This document shows, one piece after another, positions 8,260-16,142 of a DNA stretch of 36,133 nt (positions within the stretch are counted from its first letter, which is position 1; each line of letters opens with the position of its first letter). A model generated the notes under the pieces. The model had not been told where the DNA came from. It saw only the letters and a program-made list of their open reading frames with translations, and ran no database searches. The translations under genes were made by a program, and so were the position numbers. Source of the DNA: Oscillospiraceae bacterium (lineage in GTDB: Bacteria; Bacillota; Clostridia; Oscillospirales; CAG-272). Location of the stretch: assembly GCA_015063545.1 (NCBI GenBank), contig SVTX01000019.1:1-36133 (forward strand), written 5' to 3'.

Positions 8260-9156
8260 TTACCGATTTATGCTTATGTGGGTTATCTTTTCATCAGATA
8301 CTTTGGGGAATTTCTCCCTATCATATAGGTAAAAATATCTGTCCTCTTTTTTACCAGTGCATTCTGCCCGAAATTGATTATAAAGCTCAAGCTGAGCGTC
8401 AGTCATCAAGCATCCCATCATGTACAGATCGGGCAATAGCCTCGTACAGTCAAAATGATACCATTTCGGTTGCTGTGCCGTTCCTATATTTACCATATTC
8501 CAAAAATGAGTATCTGCGGTCTTTCCTTCACTTCTTTTTATAGTCAGATATTCTATGCCGAAATATTCAAAAAAAGCTTCGGCGACAGAACAGTACGTAA
8601 AGCAATCTCCGCGCAAATTTATAAGTCCGTAATATGCTGCCTCTCTCCACTCGCTAAATTCACCATTGTCGCAATATTCGATCGCTCCCCGTATATATTT
8701 GTAAATGCTCCTGCATTTTTCTTCGGTATCCATTTCAGACGTAATGATTTGCTCGGATATCCGCGCTATTTCCGAAAAAAGCTCATCTTCACTTATCCTT
8801 GGCAAAGTCAACTCCAGCGCAATATCTCTGATCCGTGTGTTTCGATGTTTGTCAGTGGCTATAACGCGCACGGTGTATATTCCCGGTTTATATATGTTTG
8901 TTTTGGAAGTGTCTATTTTGACGCTTATTTGCCCCTTTGCGGAGTGATCGTCAAAAACGTTCAAATATTCTCTATAGGCAACACCTTGTCCAACGTAAGC
9001 GCTTATCCTATCAGAACCGCCATTTATCTCAATTATCGGCGGTGAAATGTCATATACGTCAGATACACATGCGGTAGCACATAAAAATACCACGATCATA
9101 CCTACCGCAAAACTCAGAACTTGTCTTAATGTTTTTGGATTTCCGTCGCGCACCAT
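8260..9156 (-). CDS. Surface transglutaminase-like cysteine protein with Ig-like domain, putative lipoprotein
   Basis: 298 residues. The N-terminal hydrophobic segment (about 12-29) ends in ATAC at Cys30, a possible though imperfect lipobox, so it is probably exported and anchored. Residues about 38-115 look like a bacterial Ig-like/DUF5011 fold (YLNVFDDHSAKGQISVKI, GIYTVRVIATDKHRN). Residues about 125-245 hold a transglutaminase-like core with the triad Cys185 (LRGDCFTYCSV), His217 (DTHFWNMV) and Asp236 (YHFDCTRL). Such proteins act as peptidases, amidases or cross-linkers in bacterial envelopes. It is the first gene of the cluster (SD GGAGG, 7 nt before the ATG) and lies 8 nt from the adenylation gene. 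It has no counterpart in the classic dlt operon. Confidence 0.88.
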   Translation of the reverse strand: MVRDGNPKTLRQVLSFAVGMIVVFLCATACVSDVYDISPPIIEINGGSDRISAYVGQGVAYREYLNVFDDHSAKGQISVKIDTSKTNIYKPGIYTVRVIATDKHRNTRIRDIALELTLPRISEDELFSEIARISEQIITSEMDTEEKCRSIYKYIRGAIEYCDNGEFSEWREAAYYGLINLRGDCFTYCSVAEAFFEYFGIEYLTIKRSEGKTADTHFWNMVNIGTAQQPKWYHFDCTRLLPDLYMMGCLMTDAQLELYNQFRAECTGKKEDRYFYLYDREKFPKVSDEKITHISINR

Positions 9157-9211
9157 AAGTAACCCTCCGCAAGCCTACAGCTCAGTTATATTGTTGACAT
9201 TTTTTCTTTTA

Positions 9212-9239
9212 TTCATAACAGTTATTGACACAATTTCAA
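9212..9239 (-). promoter_or_regulatory. Possible promoter of the Dlt-like cluster
   Basis: On the complement, TTGAAA (9239-9234), 16 nt, TATGAA (9217-9212). The match is modest. A perfect 11-bp palindrome, ATAACAGTTAT (9215-9225), overlaps the -10 end and spacer and could be an operator. Confidence 0.35.
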
Positions 9240-9276
9240 ACGAATAAAAAAAATTTAAGAATTTTATAAAAAACTA

Positions 9277-9305
9277 TTGACATATCAAAAAAAGAATGAT
9301 ATAAT
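9277..9305 (+). promoter_or_regulatory. Consensus sigma-A promoter of ylxM-ffh
   Basis: TTGACA (9277-9282), 17-nt spacer, TATAAT (9300-9305): perfect match to consensus in both boxes. Start site expected near 9312, inside the 19-bp palindrome listed separately. Confidence 0.93.
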
Positions 9306-9307
9306 CT

Positions 9308-9326
9308 GTAAAGTAATTTACTTTAC
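9308..9326. promoter_or_regulatory. 19-bp perfect palindrome at the ylxM-ffh start site
   Basis: GTAAAGTAA at 9308-9316, one T, TTACTTTAC at 9318-9326. It begins 2 nt after the -10 box and covers the predicted start site, the usual place for a repressor operator. As RNA it would start within the stem, so a DNA-level role is more likely than a hairpin. The cognate regulator is unknown. Confidence 0.6.
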
Positions 9327-9350
9327 ACTTAAGATCAGAGGTGTAATATC

Positions 9351-9683
9351 ATGTTTGAGAAGAATCTGGAAATTGCTTTTCTCCTTGATTTTTACGGTGA
9401 TATACTGACACAGCGAAAAAAAGACGCGTTGGATTTTTATTATAATGATGACATGTCCCTTTCGGAAATCGCCGAAGAGATGTCCATCTCGCGTCAAGGT
9501 GTGCGAGATATCATAAAAAAAGCCGAAGAAGAATTATTCTTTTATGAGGAAAAACTCGGACTTGCGAGAAAGTTCAAAAATGCTCAGTCACACGCAAAAA
9601 AAGCACTGGCTCTTTGCGAGGCTGAAGAAGTTTCGGATACTGTCAAAAATGAGATACGCAAGCTTATTGAGAGCGTAGGTTAA
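9351..9683 (+). CDS. ylxM: YlxM/p13-like helix-turn-helix protein
   Basis: 110 residues. The sigma-70 region 4-like helix-turn-helix lies at about 18-60 (LTQRKKDALDFYYNDDMSLS, then SEIAEEMSISRQGVRDIIKK), followed by a Glu/Lys-rich helical tail. This is the family encoded directly before ffh in many Firmicutes and thought to modulate the signal recognition particle; its exact role is not settled. ATG chosen with AGAGGTG upstream; the ffh gene starts 30 nt after its stop. A typical position and length for the family. Confidence 0.92.
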   Translation: MFEKNLEIAFLLDFYGDILTQRKKDALDFYYNDDMSLSEIAEEMSISRQGVRDIIKKAEEELFFYEEKLGLARKFKNAQSHAKKALALCEAEEVSDTVKNEIRKLIESVG

Positions 9684-9713
9684 TGGGCGGTAACGCCAAA
9701 GGAGGTAAGAACA

Positions 9714-11063
9714 ATGTCTATGTTTCAGAGCTTAAGCGAAAAGCTTGAGAATGCCTTCAGAAAATTCAAAAACAAGGGAAAACTCACGGAAGCCGACGTC
9801 AAGGCGGGAATGCGAGAGATAAAACTCGCGCTTCTCGAGGCTGACGTAAACTTCAAGGTCGTTCGTGATTTTATAAAAACAGTTTCAGAAAGAGCTGTCG
9901 GTGTCGAGGTGCTTGAATCTCTCAACCCCGGTCAGCAGGTGATAAAAATAGTTTGCGAGGAGCTGACGTCTCTTATGGGTTCAACTCACGCAAAGCTTGA
10001 AATATCCTCAAAGCCCCCCACAATTATCATGATGGTAGGTCTTCAGGGCGCAGGTAAGACAACGCACGCCGGTAAGCTTGCGGGGATGTTCAAAAAACAG
10101 GGCAAAAATCCCCTGCTCGTTGCCTGTGACATTTACCGTCCCGCCGCTATAAAGCAGCTTGAGGTCGTGGGCGAGAAACTTTCAATTCCCGTTTTCCAGA
10201 TGGGCGACAAGGTATCCCCTGTCAAGATCGCTCAGGAAGGTATTAAATTCGCAAATCAAAAAGGATATGACATGGTGTTTATAGACACCGCTGGACGCCT
10301 TCAGATAGATGAGTTTCTTATGAAGGAACTTACCAACATTAAAGAGGCGATCCATCCCACCGAAATTCTTTTGACGGTCGACTCAATGATAGGTCAGGAA
10401 TCCGTAAACGTTGCGGAAACGTTTAACGAGCTTCTCGATATCACGGGCGTAATTCTTACAAAGCTTGACGGTGATACCAGAGGTGGCGCGGCACTGTCTA
10501 TAAGATACGTTACAGGCAAGCCTATAAAATACGTTGGTATGGGAGAAAAGCTTGATGCTATTGAGCCCTTCCATCCTGACAGAATGGCTCGCAGAATTCT
10601 CGGCATGGGAGACGTGCTCACTCTTATTGATAAGGCGCAGGCGCAGTTTGACGAGAAAAAGGCGGCAGAGCTTGAGCAAAAACTCCGTCAGTCTATATTT
10701 ACGCTTGACGATTATCTTGATCAGATGCAGCAGCTCAAGGGCATGGGAAGTCTTGAACAGCTTGCCGGCATGATGCCCGGTATGAAGCCGGGTGCGCTCA
10801 AGGATGCTAAGCTTGATGAAAAAGTGCTTGTTCATCAAGAAGCTATTATCAAATCAATGACGCTCCGCGAGCGTGAACATCCCGAGATACTCAACGCATC
10901 AAGAAAAATACGTATCGCTAAAGGAAGCGGCACGAGCGTAGAAGAAGTAAACAAGCTGCTCAAGCAATACGAGCAGATCAAAAAAATGATGAAGCAATTT
11001 GCCGACATGGGTAAATCCAAACAAGGCAAAAAGGCTTTGGGTAAGATGAAGTTCCCGTTCTGA
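9714..11063 (+). CDS. ffh: Signal recognition particle GTPase Ffh
   Basis: 449 residues. Binds signal sequences on ribosomes and SRP RNA and targets membrane proteins to FtsY and SecYEG. The N domain (1-85) carries the helix segment EADVNFKVVRDFI. The G domain has G1 GLQGAGKTTHAGKLA (from 109), FIDTAGRLQIDE, and TKLDGDTRGG. The C-terminal M domain (about 330-449) has the Met/Gly-rich finger MQQLKGMGSLEQLAGMMPGM and the RNA-binding helix RIAKGSGTSVEEVNKLLKQY. SD AAGGAGGT lies 7 nt before the ATG. Second gene of the ylxM-ffh-rpsP-khpA unit. Normal length. Confidence 0.98.
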   Translation: MSMFQSLSEKLENAFRKFKNKGKLTEADVKAGMREIKLALLEADVNFKVVRDFIKTVSERAVGVEVLESLNPGQQVIKIVCEELTSLMGSTHAKLEISSKPPTIIMMVGLQGAGKTTHAGKLAGMFKKQGKNPLLVACDIYRPAAIKQLEVVGEKLSIPVFQMGDKVSPVKIAQEGIKFANQKGYDMVFIDTAGRLQIDEFLMKELTNIKEAIHPTEILLTVDSMIGQESVNVAETFNELLDITGVILTKLDGDTRGGAALSIRYVTGKPIKYVGMGEKLDAIEPFHPDRMARRILGMGDVLTLIDKAQAQFDEKKAAELEQKLRQSIFTLDDYLDQMQQLKGMGSLEQLAGMMPGMKPGALKDAKLDEKVLVHQEAIIKSMTLREREHPEILNASRKIRIAKGSGTSVEEVNKLLKQYEQIKKMMKQFADMGKSKQGKKALGKMKFPF

Positions 11064-11154
11064 GATAAAAACTTCACATAATATTTGCTGTTATCGCGTA
11101 AGGCGTAATGGATATAAAAAACATTTTTATTTATAATTTTTGGAGGACAAAAAA

Positions 11155-11397
11155 ATGGTAAAGATCAGATTGAGAAGAATGGGTATGAAGAAGGCTCCTT
11201 TTTACAGAGTAGTTGTTGCTGACAGCCGTTACCCCAGAGATGGCCGTTTCATCGAGGAGATCGGTTACTACAACCCCACAACAGAGCCCGCTGAAATCAA
11301 GATTGACGCTGAGAAGGCTACTGAGTGGATCAAGAAGGGTGCACAGCCCACAGACACTGTAAAGTCTCTTCTTAAGAAGTCCGGCATCGTTGACTAA
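11155..11397 (+). CDS. rpsP: 30S ribosomal protein S16
   Basis: 80 residues, opening [20 protein letters not shown], with [20 protein letters not shown]: the S16 signature. The frame stays open to a TTG at 11140, but that codon is part of the TTGGAGG ribosome-binding site; the ATG at 11155 lies 8 nt after GGAGG and gives the normal N-terminus. It follows ffh by 91 nt and precedes khpA, the arrangement common in Firmicutes. Confidence 0.98.
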   Translation: MVKIRLRRMGMKKAPFYRVVVADSRYPRDGRFIEEIGYYNPTTEPAEIKIDAEKATEWIKKGAQPTDTVKSLLKKSGIVD

Positions 11398-11477
11398 ATA
11401 AGAGCCACCGGCAAAAACAAAATGCGGAATTTCTTTGAATCCAACACAAATTAACCGCACAAAGAACGGAGAAATTT

Positions 11478-11714
11478 ATGGTAGACTTGAAAGAAACTTT
11501 ACGCAATATTGCTGCTGCTATAGTTGACAATCCCGATGAGGTGACCGTTATCTGTAATGAAACGGAAAACGCAATCAATCTTACACTCAGCGTTGCACCC
11601 GACGATATGGGCATGGTTATAGGTAAGCATGGCCGCATCGCAAAAGCAATCAGAACTGTAATTAAGGCTGCGTCTGTAAACTGCGGCAAGAGAGTTAACG
11701 TAGATATTCGATAA
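11478..11714 (+). CDS. khpA: KH-domain RNA-binding protein KhpA (YlqC)
   Basis: 78 residues, a single KH domain with the GxxG loop in MVIGKHGRIAKAIRTVIKAA. In Gram-positive bacteria KhpA dimerises with KhpB/Jag, binds RNA and affects cell division and elongation. SD GGAG upstream of the ATG. It follows rpsP by 80 nt; the rimM-trmD-rplS genes that usually come next are absent and a terminator follows instead. Confidence 0.95.
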   Translation: MVDLKETLRNIAAAIVDNPDEVTVICNETENAINLTLSVAPDDMGMVIGKHGRIAKAIRTVIKAASVNCGKRVNVDIR

Positions 11715-11735
11715 TTCTTTTCCAATATTGCCAAA

Positions 11736-11779
11736 AGAAAAATGCGTACCACCAATTGGTGTACGCATTTTTCTTTTTT
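11736..11779. terminator. Bidirectional terminator between khpA and the DUF2974 gene
   Basis: AATGCGTACCACC, a 4-nt AATT loop and GGTGTACGCATT form a hairpin with one bulged base. It has A-rich sequence on the left and TTTTTCTTTTTT on the right, so it can stop transcripts from both converging operons. The minus-strand DUF2974 stop codon lies within its right flank. Confidence 0.88.
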
Positions 11780-12860
11780 ATTTTGCTTCCATAAGGCGCG
11801 ATATAAACATATACATTAGTGCCTTTTTGTCTTTATCGAGATTTTTGAAGCTTTTCATGACCGATGACACGCTTTTGAATTTTGCTTCGGAAATTTCCAT
11901 TAAGGTCTTCGCACCCGTCTGATCTATTATTTCGCAAAATATCTTTACAAATTCACGTCTTTCATCCGGAGACATCTTCATTATTGAGTTATCAAAAAAC
12001 TTGTTGTTTTTTTCACCGTCGCGAGATATTTTTTTGAGCGCGACAACTCCCGCACCCTTCACCTGCCAAGAAAAACAGTCGTGCTGATAGATCCCCCTGA
12101 CATTGCTTTTGACTATAATTCTCTGTCCTCTGTTCTCAAACATCTGTCCCACAAGCGATGACTGCGGAATATAGTTTTTAACCTTCGGCTCTATCTTTTC
12201 AAACTCGGCAATATCTATAGCGTCAGCCAAAAATCCGGGACCGTCGTTGTTATATACCGTAATTATGCGTTCCTTAACAGTGTCATCACAATATGTTGCC
12301 GCATATTTTGCAAGGTTACCACCCTTTGAATGCCCGCCGACATATATTTTTTTATCGTGATATTTGTTTGCTACGCTCATCAGATACTCATGAGCGCACT
12401 TTTGAGAAGGAATTGACTCCAGATATGAGAGCTTAAAATCTTCCTTCCATCCCGCCAATGTATCGTCAGTTCCTCTGAAGGCAATAAACATTTCCGACTC
12501 GGACAAATGAAACGTAAGCGCGCAAAATTGCATTTCTTCACTGTAATCGATCCTGTTGACAAAATCGGATATCTCTACTTTGGAAAATCTATTACACCGT
12601 CCGGCTACCTCAAAAAGTTTTCGTATATCCTTTGACGGCAATATGGCTCCAAGTCTTATTTCCTTCTCGCTGATGTTTGAGCAAAATTCATCCGATGCAA
12701 GCGAAAGAGAAAATCTCACGTTGGGATTATAATTCAAAAATATTCGGTTCATATCGATATACGATAGCATACAAAAAATAAAATTGTCAACAGAATTAAG
12801 TCTGTTCTCCTTAAATGTAAGATCTCCTCGCCATGCGATATAATCAAATACGTTCGACAT
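11778..12860 (-). CDS. Mbeg1-like (DUF2974) alpha/beta hydrolase
   Basis: 360 residues, no signal peptide or membrane segment, so cytoplasmic. Opening SNVFDYIAWRGDLTFKE is typical of the DUF2974/Mbeg1-like family of Clostridia. It contains a lipase-class-3-like core: AFRGTDDTLAGWKEDF (128-142) forming the oxyanion-side strand, and the nucleophile elbow GGHSKGGNLAKYAATY with Ser178. The substrate is unknown; lipids or esters are plausible. The gene follows glmS by 21 nt with AGGAG 7 nt before the ATG, so it is probably co-transcribed with glmM-glmS, although no functional link is evident. Confidence 0.88.
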   Translation of the reverse strand: MSNVFDYIAWRGDLTFKENRLNSVDNFIFCMLSYIDMNRIFLNYNPNVRFSLSLASDEFCSNISEKEIRLGAILPSKDIRKLFEVAGRCNRFSKVEISDFVNRIDYSEEMQFCALTFHLSESEMFIAFRGTDDTLAGWKEDFKLSYLESIPSQKCAHEYLMSVANKYHDKKIYVGGHSKGGNLAKYAATYCDDTVKERIITVYNNDGPGFLADAIDIAEFEKIEPKVKNYIPQSSLVGQMFENRGQRIIVKSNVRGIYQHDCFSWQVKGAGVVALKKISRDGEKNNKFFDNSIMKMSPDERREFVKIFCEIIDQTGAKTLMEISEAKFKSVSSVMKSFKNLDKDKKALMYMFISRLMEAK

Positions 12861-12881
12861 AGATTTTCTCCTCTCTCGTTT

Positions 12882-14720
12882 TTATTCTACGGTGACACTC
12901 TTGGCAAGATTTCGCGGCTTGTCAACATCCATTCCCTTCGCCACACAAACGTAATATGCCAAAAGCTGAAGCGGTATAATTGCCAGACTCGGCGCAAAAA
13001 AATCGTCCGTCGACGGTATGCTCACCATCACATCTGCGACCTCGCTCATCTGTTCAAGGCAATTATTGCTTATCCCTATCACGTATGCTCCGCGGCTTTT
13101 TACCTCTTGAATATTGCTCAGCGTTTTTTCTGCGAGCCGGCGTTGAGTGATAATACCTATAACAACAGAGCCATTCTCTATAAGACTGATGGTTCCGTGT
13201 TTGAGTTCACCCGCAGCATACGCTTCAGAATGAATATAGCTTATTTCCTTAAGCTTCAGGCTTCCCTCCATGGCCACCGCACAGTCCACACCTCTTCCAA
13301 TATAAAACGCATGGTGACTGCCGGATATGGCTACCGCCAGATCTTTTATTTTCTCGGAGCATTTTATGCACTCGCGTATCCTTTCGGGAAGCTCTGAAAG
13401 CTCTCCAATATAGCTTTTGTATTTCTGTTCGGATATCATGTTCTTGACATACGCAAGCTGGATTGCGATAAGATATATTACCGCGAGCTGGGCGCTGTAT
13501 GCCTTGGTGGTCGCGACCGATATTTCGGGGCCCGCACAAGTGTACAAAACGCCATCCGCCTCTCTTGCGATAGCTGATCCTTGAACATTAACTATGGCCA
13601 GAGAAAAAACGCCTGATTCTTTTGCGCGTCGCAATGCCGCTAAAGTATCGGCAGTCTCTCCGGACTGGGATATTACTATAACCATAGAGCTCGGCTCTAA
13701 CCTTATATTTCTGTATCGGAATTCCGATGCTATCTCTGTCTCTACTGACATAGACGTTAGATTTTCTATTTGATATTTAGCTATTTGTGCAGCATGATAG
13801 GCAGATCCGCAACCGAGAATATATATTCTATTGATACCCTTTATGTGCGAATCATTAAGTTGTGAGATACCAAGATCTATTTTGCCGTTTTGTATATAAC
13901 GTTCGAGCGTTTGTTGAACTACCTTGGGCTGCTCCTCTATTTCCTTGATCATATAGTGATCGTACTCACCCTTGTCAGACGAATTGCTGTCCCAGGCGAT
14001 CTCGGAAGGCACTTTGGATACAGGTTCAAGATCAATATTCAGAAAGCTTACTCCGTCGCGCGTGATCATGGCAAGCTCCATATTGTTCAAATAATATATT
14101 TTTTTGGTGTATGCCAGAATTGCATGAGTATCCGACGCAATAAGGTATCCGTCATTTGCATCTCCAACCACAAGGGGGCTGTCATTTCTTGCAGCAAAAA
14201 CAATGTCCGGATAATCCTCAAACATTATTCCGAATGCAAAAGATCCCTTTATACGAAGCATAGTGGCGGCAATAGCTTTTTGGGGATCATTACCGTTTTT
14301 TCGATAATAATACGCCAGCATATTTGCCGCCACCTCGGTATCCGTTGCCGAGACAAAAGTAAAACCTCTCTGCTTGAGTTTTTCCTTTTGCTCCGCATAG
14401 TTTTCAATTATTCCGTTGTGAACAACTACGACCTTGCCGTCACAACTGACATGAGGATGGGAGTTAACACCGGAGGGCTCTCCGTGTGTTGCCCATCTTG
14501 TATGTCCTATACCGCAGCGTCCCCGTATCGTTCTCCCGCTATCAGTTTTAGCTACAAGAACTTCAAGCTTGCCGCTTGTCTTTACAACACTTATTTGTTT
14601 TTGATCGTCTCTTACTGCTATTCCTGCGGAGTCGTATCCTCGGTATTGAAGTTTGTCAAGCCCCTCCAAAAGCAACGGCGCGGCTTGCCTGTCACCGACG
14701 TATCCGATTATTCCACACAC
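12882..14720 (-). CDS. glmS: Glutamine--fructose-6-phosphate aminotransferase GlmS
   Basis: Makes glucosamine-6-phosphate from fructose-6-phosphate and glutamine, the first step to UDP-GlcNAc. 612 residues. The glutaminase domain begins MCGIIGYVGDRQAAPLLLEG with catalytic Cys2 and LQYRGYDSAGIA; two SIS isomerase domains follow (ILGCGSAYHAAQIAKY, SQSGETADTLAAL, IGRGVDCAVAMEGSLKLKEI), ending LAKSVTVE. The start is GTG at 14720: a nearby ATG is out of frame, and only the GTG places Cys at position 2 after Met removal. SD GGAGA is adjacent. It follows glmM by 34 nt, which leaves no room for a glmS ribozyme. Confidence 0.98.
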   Translation of the reverse strand: MCGIIGYVGDRQAAPLLLEGLDKLQYRGYDSAGIAVRDDQKQISVVKTSGKLEVLVAKTDSGRTIRGRCGIGHTRWATHGEPSGVNSHPHVSCDGKVVVVHNGIIENYAEQKEKLKQRGFTFVSATDTEVAANMLAYYYRKNGNDPQKAIAATMLRIKGSFAFGIMFEDYPDIVFAARNDSPLVVGDANDGYLIASDTHAILAYTKKIYYLNNMELAMITRDGVSFLNIDLEPVSKVPSEIAWDSNSSDKGEYDHYMIKEIEEQPKVVQQTLERYIQNGKIDLGISQLNDSHIKGINRIYILGCGSAYHAAQIAKYQIENLTSMSVETEIASEFRYRNIRLEPSSMVIVISQSGETADTLAALRRAKESGVFSLAIVNVQGSAIAREADGVLYTCAGPEISVATTKAYSAQLAVIYLIAIQLAYVKNMISEQKYKSYIGELSELPERIRECIKCSEKIKDLAVAISGSHHAFYIGRGVDCAVAMEGSLKLKEISYIHSEAYAAGELKHGTISLIENGSVVIGIITQRRLAEKTLSNIQEVKSRGAYVIGISNNCLEQMSEVADVMVSIPSTDDFFAPSLAIIPLQLLAYYVCVAKGMDVDKPRNLAKSVTVE

Positions 14721-14754
14721 ATCTTCTCCGTTCTGCCGCTATGCGGCGTCAGTT

Positions 14755-16116
14755 TTATTTAAGAAGAAGACCGCATGCCGCGATAGCATCAATAACTATC
14801 TTTATGCACTTGTTGCACATTTCAATATCCTCTGCCTCAGCCATGACGCGTACCAAAGGTTCAGTTCCCGATTCTCTTACGAGCATTCTTCCGTTGCCCT
14901 CGATTATAGACTCTGCCTTTTTAATAGCCTCAAGAACAAACTGAGCATTCATGACCGCGCTCTTATCCTTTACACGTACGTTTTTGAGTACCTGAGGATA
15001 TATAACTACGGGCTCGGCAAGCTTGGAGAGAGTTTCCTTCTTCTCAAGCATAACCTCCATCATCTTCAGAGACGTGAGTATTCCGTCACCCGTGGATGCG
15101 TGTCTTCTGAATATAATATGCCCTGATTGTTCGCCACCAATACAGTTATTATGAGCTGACATGTAATCATTTACGTTTTTGTCACCGACAGCTGTCTTTG
15201 CATATTCAATACCCTCCTCATCAAGAGCCTTGAAAAGTCCACAGTTTGACATAACAGTCGCAACAACGGTATTGTTTGTGAGTTTTCCCTGCTCCTTGAG
15301 GTATTTTGCGTAAATATACATTATCTTGTCGCCGTCAACGACCTGTCCCTTTTCATCAACACAAAGGCATCTGTCCGCATCTCCGTCATAAGCAAAACCA
15401 ACATCCATTCCGTTGTCAATAACGTACTTACAAAGTCCTTCTATATGAGTACTTCCCGCATCCTTGTTGATGTTCGTTCCGTCGGGCTCACAGTTGATAA
15501 CATAAGTCTTTGCTCCGAGAGCCTCGAATACCGATCTTGCGATAGCACAAGCACTTCCGTTTGCACAGTCAAGAGCAACCTTCTTTCCCTTGAAGGAATG
15601 ACGGCAAAGGGATATAAGATATCCTACGTAGCGGTGTCTTCCTGCAATATAGTCAACCGTGCGTCCGATGTTTTCTCTTGTTGCGTAAGGAACCTCTCCT
15701 CTTATTCCATCCAGATAATCCTCGATCTGGGCAATAAGAGAATCGTCCATCTTTTCTCCTGCGGAGTTGATGATCTTAAGTCCGTTGTCGTAATAAGGAT
15801 TGTGGCTTGCGGAGATCATAATACCGCAGTCAAAGTTATCGCACTTTGCAATATAAGCAACAGAGGGTGTCGTGGTAACATGCAATAAATATGCATCAGA
15901 GCCCGATGCCGTAATTCCGGATGCGAGTGCGTATTCAAACATATAAGAAGAACGTCTTGTGTCTTTACCTATAACGATACGCGCTCTTTCGCCTCTCTTT
16001 TTTGCTTCCTGTCCGTAATACCAACCAAGGAATTTACCGACCTTGTATGCATGAGCTGCGGTAAGAGTAACATTTGCTTCTCCTCTGAAGCCATCTGTAC
16101 CAAAATACTTTCCCAT
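14755..16116 (-). CDS. glmM: Phosphoglucosamine mutase GlmM
   Basis: Converts glucosamine-6-phosphate to glucosamine-1-phosphate. 453 residues starting MGKYFGTDGFRGEANVTLTA, with the phosphoserine loop GIMISASHNPYYDNGLKI (Ser104), the metal loop FAYDGDADRCLCVD, the sugar-binding loop GGEQSGHIIF and the phosphate-binding loop VRESGTEPLVRVMAEAED. GlmM rather than a phosphoglucomutase is supported by these motifs and by glmS next to it. Second gene of the operon; 26 nt separate it from the GlmU-like gene upstream. Confidence 0.98.
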   Translation of the reverse strand: MGKYFGTDGFRGEANVTLTAAHAYKVGKFLGWYYGQEAKKRGERARIVIGKDTRRSSYMFEYALASGITASGSDAYLLHVTTTPSVAYIAKCDNFDCGIMISASHNPYYDNGLKIINSAGEKMDDSLIAQIEDYLDGIRGEVPYATRENIGRTVDYIAGRHRYVGYLISLCRHSFKGKKVALDCANGSACAIARSVFEALGAKTYVINCEPDGTNINKDAGSTHIEGLCKYVIDNGMDVGFAYDGDADRCLCVDEKGQVVDGDKIMYIYAKYLKEQGKLTNNTVVATVMSNCGLFKALDEEGIEYAKTAVGDKNVNDYMSAHNNCIGGEQSGHIIFRRHASTGDGILTSLKMMEVMLEKKETLSKLAEPVVIYPQVLKNVRVKDKSAVMNAQFVLEAIKKAESIIEGNGRMLVRESGTEPLVRVMAEAEDIEMCNKCIKIVIDAIAACGLLLK

Positions 16117-16142
16117 AAAATTTCTCCTGAATTGAAAATTAA

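Noticed and set aside
9157..9350. Several extra TTGACA hexamers (9194-9199, 9225-9230) as additional plus-strand promoters
   Set aside because: Neither has an acceptable -10 box at 16-18 nt; only the box at 9277 does.
14721..14754. Possible glmS ribozyme or attenuator between glmM and glmS
   Set aside because: Only 34 nt are available, far too short for the ribozyme. A 5-bp GCCGC/GCGGC hairpin is present but is weak and lacks a T run.
13890..14762. 290-codon open frame on the plus strand
   Set aside because: Antisense to glmS and the end of glmM; no ribosome-binding site and no recognisable motif.
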